Shown here one piece after another: positions 21,869-30,312 of a stretch of DNA of 36,366 nucleotides. The stretch lies in assembly GCA_029257865.1 (NCBI GenBank), contig JARIAN010000144.1:1-36366 (forward strand). The letters are read 5' to 3'. Position 1 is the stretch's first letter, and each line of letters opens with the position of its first letter. The translations under genes and the position numbers were made by a program. This DNA is from Phocaeicola sp. (GTDB taxonomy: Bacteria; Bacteroidota; Bacteroidia; Bacteroidales; Bacteroidaceae). A model generated the notes under the pieces. It did no database searches. It had not been told where the DNA came from and saw only the letters and a program-made list of their open reading frames with translations.

Positions 21869-23452
21869 TTATTTACGAATACCGGTAAGAGGAGCATGGT
21901 CTGCTGCATTTGGAGCACGTATGCGCATGAAATGTGTTACAGTAGGAGCTACTGTAGCAACTTTTACAGGTGTATATAGAATTTCAGGTTTGATATTGCA
22001 TCCCAAAAAAATAAGCGGTGCCGAGGAATACAGATTACGTATCACCGTAGAATGTTGAGTGTATTCATCTACAACAGACCATCCAGGCATTACTTCTACA
22101 TAAATGTCGCCCGAACGTCCTGGACTAAAACTATTCCTCACCTTATCAATATGAGGAGTCCATGAACCAAGTATGAGCCGCTGAGATGAATATACAGAAC
22201 GAACACCACTCATTTGTACAATAAAATCGGATGAGCGGTTAAGTACCTCTGTAAGGTTTAATTTCTTATCTTCTATAAGCTTATGATTCAAAAAGACCTG
22301 TCGGTTATGACATGTCTCTACGTATTGCCCCTGGCCATAAATAGCCATCAAATACATGTTGAGCAAAGCGCCACATCGCTTGATATAGAATTCTCCACCA
22401 GGTATTCTAAAAGCAGCATCATCTTTAGGCTCTGCATCTACATATCCGGTCGAAGTAATAAAAAACAAGGTGTTATGCAGTCCAACCTTACGCTCTATCA
22501 TATCCAGTAAGTCACCGATGCTATTGTCCAAACGTACATATACATCCTGTATCTCCATAGCACAATCTTTGCCCGACTTATGATCGTAATTTCCTGCATA
22601 ATACGACAAGTTGAGCAAATCGGGCGTATTGTCTTTACCAATATTAGTGCGCATCAGACAAGCATTTACCAAACGATTTACTTCATCGTTTACATAAGGG
22701 CTAGTCTTGAACTTTTTATATTTTTGGATACGTTCATCAATAAAATTGTGCTTAAAAGTAACTTGCTTGACACCTGAAGTGATGTATTTATAAGCCGTTA
22801 CAGGCAAATAAGGCTCCCAAGCTAAATTCCCGATTCGAAAATCAAGTGCTTCACGATCATTATAAGCTGTCACCCACTCCGGAAATGCTCCGTAATAAGT
22901 AGAACCACTCCACTTACCCGTTTCATCATTGAGCCAAAAAGCCCCTTTTGCTGCATGACCTGCAGACAATACAGCCATTTCACGTGTAGGTGCAATAGAA
23001 TAAACCTCGGCAGTACCGTTTGTAGCTGCCATCAATTCATCGGAAATCGTAGAAACCTGCAAATGCTGAGGAGAAGTGCTTTCAGATGTATAAATCCCCA
23101 TGAAAGCAGGATCGTCTACGACTTTTACAATACGCAAAGAATGGCGGTCCATCCAAAATTTTCCAACAATCCCATTATAATAAGGTGTAGTTCCAGTGTG
23201 AACCGCTGCCACCGCCGAAGCCTCATCCAAATTCAAGAAATCATATTCAGCATTGTAATATACTCTACCCTCTTTCAGCAAACGCTTGAACCCGCGTTCT
23301 CCATACAAGGCAGTAAAAGCTTCAATATAGTCAGCACGGAACTGGTCAATAGTAAGTCCTACAACCAAACGAGGTACAGGAGATGCCTCCTGGGCCTGCA
23401 AGTTAGCCAACACTAACGCCGCTATTAGAGATGTGAGTATACGTTCTTTCAT
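21869..23452 (-). CDS. Alkaline-phosphatase-fold exported protein, probably catalytically inactive
   Basis: The 527-residue product starts with a signal peptide (MKERILTSLIAALVLANLQAQ). It aligns by eye with PafA-type alkaline phosphatases and nucleotide pyrophosphatases: VVGLTIDQFRADYIEAF (Asp36 metal ligand kept), HTGTTPYYNGIVG, and a C-terminal SAPLIFLG. The Thr nucleophile position, ten residues before the Gly of HTG, is Glu77 (Ser79 is nearby). The DxxxH metal motif appears as GNYDH with the Asp replaced by Gly287, and the Asp-His pair normally seen as ADHG is replaced by ITSTGY (334-336). It therefore looks like a pseudo-phosphatase with a binding or structural role. Its ATG overlaps the stop of the upstream Lnb_N/DUF4105 gene by one base (TAATG), so the two are translationally coupled. 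Confidence 0.8.
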   Translation of the reverse strand: MKERILTSLIAALVLANLQAQEASPVPRLVVGLTIDQFRADYIEAFTALYGERGFKRLLKEGRVYYNAEYDFLNLDEASAVAAVHTGTTPYYNGIVGKFWMDRHSLRIVKVVDDPAFMGIYTSESTSPQHLQVSTISDELMAATNGTAEVYSIAPTREMAVLSAGHAAKGAFWLNDETGKWSGSTYYGAFPEWVTAYNDREALDFRIGNLAWEPYLPVTAYKYITSGVKQVTFKHNFIDERIQKYKKFKTSPYVNDEVNRLVNACLMRTNIGKDNTPDLLNLSYYAGNYDHKSGKDCAMEIQDVYVRLDNSIGDLLDMIERKVGLHNTLFFITSTGYVDAEPKDDAAFRIPGGEFYIKRCGALLNMYLMAIYGQGQYVETCHNRQVFLNHKLIEDKKLNLTEVLNRSSDFIVQMSGVRSVYSSQRLILGSWTPHIDKVRNSFSPGRSGDIYVEVMPGWSVVDEYTQHSTVIRNLYSSAPLIFLGCNIKPEILYTPVKVATVAPTVTHFMRIRAPNAADHAPLTGIRK

Positions 23453-24627
23453 TATCTTTTATTCCATACTAAAATGTATGCTACAGAATTGAGTAGCAAA
23501 CCGAGTGCCAAAGGTAATACTGTTAAATTAATTTTTTGACCAGAAAATAGGATAATTCCTATAAAAAGTGTTAAATATACCACATTAGCCCAATGAAAAT
23601 AGTCTTTTTGCCCTTTTATGCCACGACAGATAAGCACCGGAAGGTAAAATAATGGTACTGGATTAAGGAAAAACAACATCCAATTCGACCCTACTGTAGG
23701 ATGAACCGAAAAAAAGAAAAGGAAGGCGATGATACATCCCGCTGTTCCTTGCACAAAAAGCAAGAAACTACTCCAGGCCCAACAGAAACGACGATGATTC
23801 CACTGGCAGATAGCAAACAATGCACAAACAATAAGCCATAATAAAGCACAAGAAAAAGGAGTAAGCCCCCACGAAGACTCCTTCACCAAAGGGGCTGCAT
23901 CTACAATCTTATACTCCGACAAGACCAAAGGAGATTTGCTCCCGTCTTCACGGACAACAACAGCCTGCGACGCATACTCCTTCATATAAAAAGGTGAAAA
24001 CATTTGTTGCCTGCTATTGATTTCCATATCAGCCTCCTTTCCTAAGCAAAGATCAATACCCAATTCCCCCCACGGTGAAGTCGCTGTAAACTCATGAACA
24101 ATACTCCGAAAGGTTTTACCTGTAAGAGAATCAGCATAAACCACCTTCCCCTCGATACATTGCTCTATGCGGTCGCGTGCCCGAGTAGTACAGTTATCGT
24201 AAAAATAATTATATCGGTAAGTACGGTTCTGAGGAAGATAGTTATCTTGAAGCGACTTCAGCAAACGAAGTTTCTCTTCAGATCTTAAATCAAGTACCTG
24301 CTGATAAACCGATGAACCTCGCAAAGTATATTCCGCTTCAAAATAGTCAAAAGGGGCAATACCCAACTGATAGTCTGTTTCACCTTTAACAAAGCGCCAT
24401 ACAAAATTAGGTGTACTAAAACTGAACATCCCATAATTAAACACTAAATCTATGTTGCGAGTATAGTTTTCATAACGGATAGCAGTATGCCCAAACAAAG
24501 AGTAGATTTCTTGACCAGGTGCACAAGTCAACAAACTAAAACGAATACTATCTCTCTGCTGAGCTAAAAGAGTTCCCCCGCAAAGCATCAACAGAACACT
24601 CAAAAAAAATGTCTTAATTCTTACCAT
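23452..24627 (-). CDS. Lnb_N/DUF4105 domain membrane protein
   Basis: The 391-residue protein begins with a signal peptide (MVRIKTFFLSVLLMLCGGTLLAQ) and a periplasmic Lnb_N/DUF4105 domain. This carries LLTCAPGQEIYSLFGHTAIR, NYGMFSF, GETDYQLGI and NYFYDNCTTRARD, the conserved H and N/C/T residues suggesting a papain- or NlpC-like fold. The C-terminal 140 residues contain about five membrane helices (from LLWLIVCALFAICQW to LLLNSVAYILVW). The biochemical role of DUF4105 proteins is not settled; the shared name comes from a lacto-N-biosidase-associated domain. The gene is first in a two-gene operon with the phosphatase-fold gene. Confidence 0.85.
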   Translation of the reverse strand: MVRIKTFFLSVLLMLCGGTLLAQQRDSIRFSLLTCAPGQEIYSLFGHTAIRYENYTRNIDLVFNYGMFSFSTPNFVWRFVKGETDYQLGIAPFDYFEAEYTLRGSSVYQQVLDLRSEEKLRLLKSLQDNYLPQNRTYRYNYFYDNCTTRARDRIEQCIEGKVVYADSLTGKTFRSIVHEFTATSPWGELGIDLCLGKEADMEINSRQQMFSPFYMKEYASQAVVVREDGSKSPLVLSEYKIVDAAPLVKESSWGLTPFSCALLWLIVCALFAICQWNHRRFCWAWSSFLLFVQGTAGCIIAFLFFFSVHPTVGSNWMLFFLNPVPLFYLPVLICRGIKGQKDYFHWANVVYLTLFIGIILFSGQKINLTVLPLALGLLLNSVAYILVWNKR

Positions 24628-24698
24628 ATTACTTAATCATTAAAAAACAAACAGGAAATTAATCAACTATTCTTTTCAAAACCACAATTTTAACGATG

Positions 24699-24706
24699 CA
24701 AAGGTA
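24699..24706 (-). promoter_or_regulatory. -7 box for the Lnb_N/DUF4105 operon
   Basis: Minus-strand TACCTTTG is an exact TAnnTTTG match 71 bp upstream of the ATG. The -33 region is AT-rich without a clear TTTG. Confidence 0.6.
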
Positions 24707-24864
24707 TCGATTTTATCTATTTTGCATAGATATTTCATCTGAATTTATCTTCCCAAAACTGCTTTAAATTCTAAAAAAGCACATGTAAACTATAAAAATG
24801 AGGCAAAAAACACATATTTACAAACATAATTAATGATAATAGATAAATAAATTTCCATCTTATT

Positions 24865-24895
24865 ATTGTTCCTATCTATTTTTTCCGTTACTTTG
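24865..24895 (+). promoter_or_regulatory. Promoter of the coaX operon
   Basis: ATTG (24865-24868), 19-nt spacer, TTACTTTG (24888-24895): both boxes one mismatch from TTTG and TAnnTTTG. It overlaps the upstream part of the open coaX frame, so translation must start downstream of about 24902. Confidence 0.5.
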
Positions 24896-24922
24896 CACAC
24901 ACAAAACAAGAATCAAGGAAAA

Positions 24923-25657
24923 GTGAATTTAATAATCGACATAGGTAATACAGTAGCAAAATTGGCTGTATTCAATGATCAAGGAGAAATGATAGAAGTT
25001 CTGCGAGGCTCCAATCATTCACTGGACTATTTAAGCCAGCTCTGCCATCGGTATCCTATAAAAAGAGGAATCATTGCTTCCGTTATCACACTAAGCAATA
25101 CTATCCGACGACAACTGGCGCAGTTGCACAATATTCCCATTATGGAATTAACCCATCACACTCCGGTCCCTATCAACAATCGATACAAGACACCGGAAAC
25201 CCTAGGGATGGACCGATTAGCAGCTGTGGTTGGCGCTTCTGACCAAGCACCGGGAAGAAACTTGCTAGTGATAGATGCAGGTACAGCCTTGACTTATGAA
25301 TTCATTGATGCCTCTGGCAACTATTGGGGAGGAAACATCTCACCAGGCATCTACACCCGATTCAAAGCATTAAATGCCTGTTGCGACAAACTGCCTCTCA
25401 TAGAAAAGGCAGGTGACTTGCCCGAATTCGGATATAGCACCGAAACTGCTATACGGACAGGCGTCATTAAGGGAATAGAGTTTGAGATTATCAGCTATAT
25501 TGCCCAAATGAAGGAAAAATTTCCCGACCTTTTGGTTTTTTTAACTGGCGGAGATAATTTTTCTTTTGATACAAACTTAAAAAGTATCATCTTTGCAGAT
25601 AGATTTTTAGTATTGAAAGGTTTAAATAGAATATTAAATTATAATGTGGAAAAATAA
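24923..25657 (+). CDS. coaX: Type III pantothenate kinase
   Basis: CoaX phosphorylates pantothenate, the first committed step of coenzyme A synthesis, in the cytoplasm. I choose GTG at 24923 (244 residues), preceded by AAGGA at the right distance. The open frame reaches back to a TTG at 24866, but the promoter lies inside that stretch. Motifs are IIDIGNT (Asp6, phosphate-binding loop), [14 protein letters not shown] (95 onward), [16 protein letters not shown] (Asp118), GGNISPG and LTGGD, all standard for the acetate/sugar kinase-like CoaX fold. The length is normal for the family. The stop overlaps the next gene's start by 14 bp, so coaX is the first gene of an envelope operon. Confidence 0.95.
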   Translation: MNLIIDIGNTVAKLAVFNDQGEMIEVLRGSNHSLDYLSQLCHRYPIKRGIIASVITLSNTIRRQLAQLHNIPIMELTHHTPVPINNRYKTPETLGMDRLAAVVGASDQAPGRNLLVIDAGTALTYEFIDASGNYWGGNISPGIYTRFKALNACCDKLPLIEKAGDLPEFGYSTETAIRTGVIKGIEFEIISYIAQMKEKFPDLLVFLTGGDNFSFDTNLKSIIFADRFLVLKGLNRILNYNVEK

Positions 25658-26894
25658 AGCACTTATTAGCGCCCTCTTGTTAGTGGCTGCCACCGGTACT
25701 GCCGCCGCACAGTCGAGCACTAATTCACCTTATACACGATACGGACTAGGAGAATTATCGGATATGGGATTTACCAACAATGCTGCTATGGGCGGTATAG
25801 GATATGGTCTACGCAATGGAGAAAATATCAATATGATGAATCCGGCGTCATATACTTCTGTGGAGCATTTGTCTTTTAAGTTCGACCTCGGAATGAGTCT
25901 GAAGAATTCCAAATTCAAAGAAAATGGAATAAAGAACAGTGCTAAGAACTCCAGTTTCGACTATATTGCTATGCAATTCAGATTACACCCTCGCCTGGGC
26001 ATGACTGTAGGGTTTACTCCGTTTTCGAATGTGGGATATAATTTCAAAAAGTCAAGACCTGTACTAGGAGACGAATCTGTAACAGAAACAAGCTTCTTCT
26101 ATGGAGATGGTGGTCTGCAGCGCATTTCTGTCGGTCTTGGATTTAAAATCCTAGAGAACTTATCAATCGGCGCCAACGCTGGCTTTATGTATGGCAACAT
26201 TGAATACCAAAACAGTATTGGATTTAATGTCCCGGGTGAACAAACCATCCAATACAACCACATAAATGCCAAAGGATATGTGGCAGACTTCGGTATTCAA
26301 TATACACTTCCATTCAACAAGAACAACAAAGTTACTTTAGGAACCATATATAGCATTGGACATGATCTGAATACGACAGAAACAAGCGGAATACAGCTAA
26401 CTGGCAGTGAATCGGACGAACATGTCATCCAAGATTCTTATTCTATTCCTCATACCTTTGGCATAGGAGCGGCATATCAATATAAAGAGAATCTTACTGC
26501 CGGAATTGATTATACATTTCAAAATTGGGAAAGTGCAAAGAATGGTAATCCTGAATGTAAATATAAAAACCGTTCAAAACTTGCTGTAGGAGCAGAGTAT
26601 TTACCGAATGCCCTCAGCCGTAACTATCTGAAAAGAATAAGGTATCGCATAGGAGCTTATTACAATGGGGCTTATTTTGACACTCCGAAATATAAAGGTC
26701 CTACTGAATGTGGAATATCTGCCGGATTTGGATTTCCATTGCAAATGTTTCAAAGAAACAGTCTCTTGAACATTACCGGACAATATACACGAGTTAATCC
26801 ATCGGTAGGAAATATGCTCTCTGAAAATAGATTTGTGATAAAAATAGGACTTACATTCAATGAGCGTTGGTTTATGAAATGGAAAGTTAACTAA
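25644..26894 (+). CDS. Outer-membrane beta-barrel protein (FadL/OmpP1-like)
   Basis: The 416-residue product has a clear signal peptide ([23 protein letters not shown]) followed by [15 protein letters not shown] and many alternating, aromatic-ended beta strands, as expected for an outer-membrane barrel. [28 protein letters not shown] (quoted in part) is typical of the N-terminal plug region of FadL/PorV-like transporters in Bacteroidetes. It ends with strand [19 protein letters not shown]. The substrate is unknown. It overlaps coaX by 14 bp and precedes the TPR gene by 32 bp, so it is transcribed with both. Confidence 0.8.
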   Translation: MWKNKALISALLLVAATGTAAAQSSTNSPYTRYGLGELSDMGFTNNAAMGGIGYGLRNGENINMMNPASYTSVEHLSFKFDLGMSLKNSKFKENGIKNSAKNSSFDYIAMQFRLHPRLGMTVGFTPFSNVGYNFKKSRPVLGDESVTETSFFYGDGGLQRISVGLGFKILENLSIGANAGFMYGNIEYQNSIGFNVPGEQTIQYNHINAKGYVADFGIQYTLPFNKNNKVTLGTIYSIGHDLNTTETSGIQLTGSESDEHVIQDSYSIPHTFGIGAAYQYKENLTAGIDYTFQNWESAKNGNPECKYKNRSKLAVGAEYLPNALSRNYLKRIRYRIGAYYNGAYFDTPKYKGPTECGISAGFGFPLQMFQRNSLLNITGQYTRVNPSVGNMLSENRFVIKIGLTFNERWFMKWKVN

Positions 26895-26926
26895 ATAAAA
26901 TAATTAGAAAACTAAATTGATATACA

Positions 26927-28288
26927 ATGAAGGCTAAAATGTTTACTATGTTGCTAGCCCTTTCAATGGGTAGCGTAGCTTCTTTTGCTCAAAAAGGAGT
27001 AGAAGATGGATCACGATTTGGACACGGTGAAGACAGCATCCGTTGTCTGCAGAATATCAGTATTTATACTGAATATGTAAAAACAGCAAACTTCAAGGAT
27101 GCTTATACTCCTTGGAAAGCCGTATTCACTGAAGCTCCAATCGCCCAGGTTGGTACTTATACAAACGGAGCTAAAATCCTTCGTGCTTTGATTGCACAAG
27201 CCACAGATGGTGCACAACAAAAAGTTTACTTAGATGAGTTGATGAGTGTACATGACCAGCGTATCAAATACTTAGACCAACTGAACAAATTAGTAAGAGC
27301 AAAATCGTCTAAGGGTTCGGTATTAGGTATGAAAGCACACGACTTCATTATCTTCTCAGGTAACAAGGTTGATGTCAATAAAGCCTACGATATGGTTAAA
27401 GAGGCTTTGGAGATGGAAAAAGAAAATGCTGACTATTTCTTGCTACAAGATATGATGGACATTTCGGCACGTAAATTGAAATCTGACCCTAACCATAAGG
27501 AACAGTTTATCCAAGACTACTTAACAACAGCGGGATATGCAGATCTTGCATTCAAAGCAGCTACTAAAGAAAGAGATAAAAAGCTACTGAAAACAGCCAA
27601 AGATAATGTAGATGCTTACTTTATCAATAGTGGTACTGCTACTTGCGAAAACTTGCAGAATATTTATGGTCCTAAAGTAGCCCAAAACAAAACTAACTTG
27701 GAATATCTGAAACAGGTTATTTCCATCATGCAGCTTTTGAAGTGCACAAACGAAGAAGCTTATTTTGAAGCTTCAGAAGCAGCCCATGCTATTGAACCAA
27801 CCGCTGCTACAGCTTGCGGCTGCGGATATATGTATTACAAAAAAGGCGACATTGAAAAGAGTGTAAGCTATTTCGACCAAGCTATTGAACTAGAACAAGA
27901 CCCTATAGAAAAAGCAAATGAATGCTATAATGCAGCTGTTGTTTTAATGAGTAAAAAACAATATTCAAGAGCTAAACAATATGCTAACAAAGCTATTTCC
28001 TTTAATAATGAAAATGGAAAGGCCTATATATTAATTGCCCAAATGTATGCTGCAAGCCCAACATGGAGCGAAGAATCAGCATTAAATAAATGTACTTACT
28101 TTGCTGTTATCGACAAATTACAGCGCGCCAAGAGTGTTGACCCTTCTGTTGAAGAAGAGGCTAACAAACTCATCAGAACATACTCTGGATATTGTCCAAA
28201 AGATGAAGATTTATTCTTCTTAGGATTAAAGAAAGGTGATACCGTTAATATCGGTGGCTGGATTGGCGAAACTACAAAAATCAGATAA
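26927..28288 (+). CDS. Periplasmic TPR-repeat protein
   Basis: The 453-residue product has a signal peptide (MKAKMFTMLLALSMGSVASFAQ) and a helical body. Recognisable tetratricopeptide repeats lie at about residues 295-375: ATACGCGYMYYKKGDIEKSV, then KANECYNAAVVLMSKKQY and NENGKAYILIAQMYA. The C-terminal 70 residues include CPKDEDLFFLGLKKGDTVN and GGWIGETTKIR. It is probably a periplasmic scaffold for an envelope complex. It lies between the barrel gene (32 bp) and lptC (8 bp), all on one transcript. A specific partner cannot be read from the sequence. Confidence 0.8.
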   Translation: MKAKMFTMLLALSMGSVASFAQKGVEDGSRFGHGEDSIRCLQNISIYTEYVKTANFKDAYTPWKAVFTEAPIAQVGTYTNGAKILRALIAQATDGAQQKVYLDELMSVHDQRIKYLDQLNKLVRAKSSKGSVLGMKAHDFIIFSGNKVDVNKAYDMVKEALEMEKENADYFLLQDMMDISARKLKSDPNHKEQFIQDYLTTAGYADLAFKAATKERDKKLLKTAKDNVDAYFINSGTATCENLQNIYGPKVAQNKTNLEYLKQVISIMQLLKCTNEEAYFEASEAAHAIEPTAATACGCGYMYYKKGDIEKSVSYFDQAIELEQDPIEKANECYNAAVVLMSKKQYSRAKQYANKAISFNNENGKAYILIAQMYAASPTWSEESALNKCTYFAVIDKLQRAKSVDPSVEEEANKLIRTYSGYCPKDEDLFFLGLKKGDTVNIGGWIGETTKIR

Positions 28289-28296
28289 ATAATTCT

Positions 28297-28908
28297 ATGT
28301 CATATAAACTTAAAAACAAGAAATATATGATTTCATTAAGCATAACAGTTGCCGTATGGGCAGCTGTTATGCTTCTTTTGCTTCCATCCTGTGGTAAGAA
28401 AAAAGCATTGGCCGATGCAATCGACAGCACTCAGCTCATCCCCGACATGAATTCTACGGAAGTAACAACTTATATATCTGATTCTGGAATGATCCGATAT
28501 AAAATCATCACTGCAGAATGGAATATTTATAGCGAGATCGATTCTCCTTATTGGGCATTCGAAAAAGGAATCTATCTTGAAAAATTCGACACGTTATTCA
28601 ACTTGGATGCAAGCATCAAGGCAGATACGGCTTATTACTACGAATATAAAAAGCTTTGGAAACTGAGCAGCAACGTACATATCAGAAGCCAAAAAGGAGA
28701 TCAGTTCGATACAGAACTAATGTTCTGGGACCAGAAAACAGAAAAAATTTACTCAGACCGATTCATCAAAATAGAGCAGCCTGACAAGATATTGACAGGA
28801 TATGGATTCGAGTCTAACCAACAAATGACAGAATACCAGATATTCAATAACACGGGTATTTTTACAGTGGAAGATACAGCCCCGGCTGACTCTTCGACTA
28901 TAAAATAG
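28297..28908 (+). CDS. lptC: LPS export system periplasmic protein LptC
   Basis: The 203-residue product is a lipoprotein-type LptC. The N-terminal membrane stretch (ISLSITVAVWAAVMLLLLPSC) ends in the lipobox LPSC with Cys32. The rest is the beta-jellyroll of the family: GMIRYKIITAEWNIYSE, YWAFEKGIYLEKF, ADTAYYYEYKKLWKLSSNV and ILTGYGFESN. LptC passes lipopolysaccharide from the LptBFG transporter to LptA in the periplasm. It lies 8 bp after the TPR gene and 18 bp before the CBS-domain gene. Its length fits bacteroidal members. Confidence 0.92.
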   Translation: MSYKLKNKKYMISLSITVAVWAAVMLLLLPSCGKKKALADAIDSTQLIPDMNSTEVTTYISDSGMIRYKIITAEWNIYSEIDSPYWAFEKGIYLEKFDTLFNLDASIKADTAYYYEYKKLWKLSSNVHIRSQKGDQFDTELMFWDQKTEKIYSDRFIKIEQPDKILTGYGFESNQQMTEYQIFNNTGIFTVEDTAPADSSTIK

Positions 28909-28926
28909 CACATTCGCACCACATTT

Positions 28927-30186
28927 ATGGGACTTACTATAAAACTTATTATCTCAATGGCGTTTTCCGCTTTCTTCTCAGGAATGGAAATCGCCTTTGT
29001 TTCATCAAACAAACTCCGCTTTGAAATGGACAAGAACAATAGCTTGTCCACTAAAGTCTTATCCGTCTTTTATCGGAACCCCAATAATTTCATTTCTACC
29101 ATGCTCGTAGGAAATAATATCTCATTGGTGATTTACGGTATTTGGATGGCACAACTCATTGAGCAATATGTATTGATTAATGTTATTCAAAACGAAGCTG
29201 CTTTGGTATTCATTGAGACTATAATCTCCACCGCTATCATCTTAGTGACAGGGGAATTCATGCCAAAGACACTTTTTAAAATAAACCCGAACACCACGCT
29301 AAAAATCTTTGCCGTTCCAAGTTTCCTATGCTACATCATACTTTATCCATTCAGTAAATTTGCTTCTTCCATATCGGCCGGACTTCTCTGGCTCACAGGA
29401 AACCCTGTCAACAAGGAAGTCAGTGAAAAGGCTTTTACCAAAGTAGACTTAGACCACTTCATCCAAAGCAGTATCAATGAATCGGGCAATAAAGAGCAAC
29501 TGGAAACGGAAGTGGAAATTTTTAAGAACGCACTCGATTTTTCAAATATCAAGATTAGAGACTGCATGATTCCTCGCACGGAAATTATTGCTGTCGAAGA
29601 AAACACCTCGCTTGAGGCTCTAAACGCTGTGTTCATCAAGAACGGCATCAGCAAGATTATTGTATATCGCGAAAACATTGATAATATTACAGGATACATC
29701 CACTCATCTGAAATGTTCCGAACTTCTGATGAATGGCAAAAACATATCCGTAGTATTCCAATTGTACCGGAAACAATGAGTGCACACAAATTGATGAAAC
29801 GGCTGATGCAACAGAAGCGCTCGCTTGCTGCAGTGGTAGATGAGTTTGGAGGAACAGCAGGCATCGTTTCTATGGAAGACTTAGTGGAGGAGATTTTTGG
29901 TGACATTGAAGATGAACACGATACCAATTCTGTAATTGCACGGAAAATCAACGAAAATGAATATGTATTTTCCGGAAGACTGGACATTGAAAAAGCCAAT
30001 GAAGATTTCCATCTGAACCTCCCGGAAAGTGATGAATACCAAACTGTGGGAGGACTCATTTTACATACCTACCAAGGATTTCCTAAACCACAAGAAACAA
30101 TCGATGTTCAGAAGTTCCGGTTTACCATTATCCGAGTGACTGCCACTAAAATAGAACTGGTGAAAATGAAATTAATGGAATCATAA
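28927..30186 (+). CDS. CNNM/CorC-family membrane protein (DUF21, CBS pair, CorC_HlyC)
   Basis: The 419-residue protein shows the DUF21 transmembrane domain (MGLTIKLIISMAFSAFFSGMEIA through about residue 170, including GNNISLVIYGIW). A CBS pair follows (RDCMIPRTEIIAVEENTSLE, then AVVDEFGGTAGIVSMEDL VEEIFGDIEDEHD), and then a CorC_HlyC domain (YVFSGRLDIEKANEDF to FTIIRVTATKIELVKM). Relatives are often annotated hemolysin or GldE-like and are thought to act in divalent-cation balance. A haemolytic role is not supported. The gene closes the coaX-lptC operon and is followed by a new promoter. Confidence 0.9.
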   Translation: MGLTIKLIISMAFSAFFSGMEIAFVSSNKLRFEMDKNNSLSTKVLSVFYRNPNNFISTMLVGNNISLVIYGIWMAQLIEQYVLINVIQNEAALVFIETIISTAIILVTGEFMPKTLFKINPNTTLKIFAVPSFLCYIILYPFSKFASSISAGLLWLTGNPVNKEVSEKAFTKVDLDHFIQSSINESGNKEQLETEVEIFKNALDFSNIKIRDCMIPRTEIIAVEENTSLEALNAVFIKNGISKIIVYRENIDNITGYIHSSEMFRTSDEWQKHIRSIPIVPETMSAHKLMKRLMQQKRSLAAVVDEFGGTAGIVSMEDLVEEIFGDIEDEHDTNSVIARKINENEYVFSGRLDIEKANEDFHLNLPESDEYQTVGGLILHTYQGFPKPQETIDVQKFRFTIIRVTATKIELVKMKLMES

Positions 30187-30262
30187 AGCCATCATATTGC
30201 ATACAAAAGGCAGAATAACGATTTTTTTTCAAAAAAAAAGAGCCTACTAAATACATTTTTTG

Positions 30263-30270
30263 TATCTTCG
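30263..30270 (+). promoter_or_regulatory. -7-like box of ppiD
   Basis: TATCTTCG differs from TAnnTTTG at one base and lies 43 bp before the ATG. No good -33 box is visible, and read-through from the upstream operon is also possible. Confidence 0.4.
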
Positions 30271-30312
30271 TGCGCTAAAGATTAAAAACAATAAACAAAA
30301 TAATAACTTTAA

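Noticed and set aside
29343-30059. Minus-strand frame of 238 codons inside the CorC-type gene
   Set aside because: Antisense to conserved CBS and CorC domains; Ser-rich product with no family resemblance.
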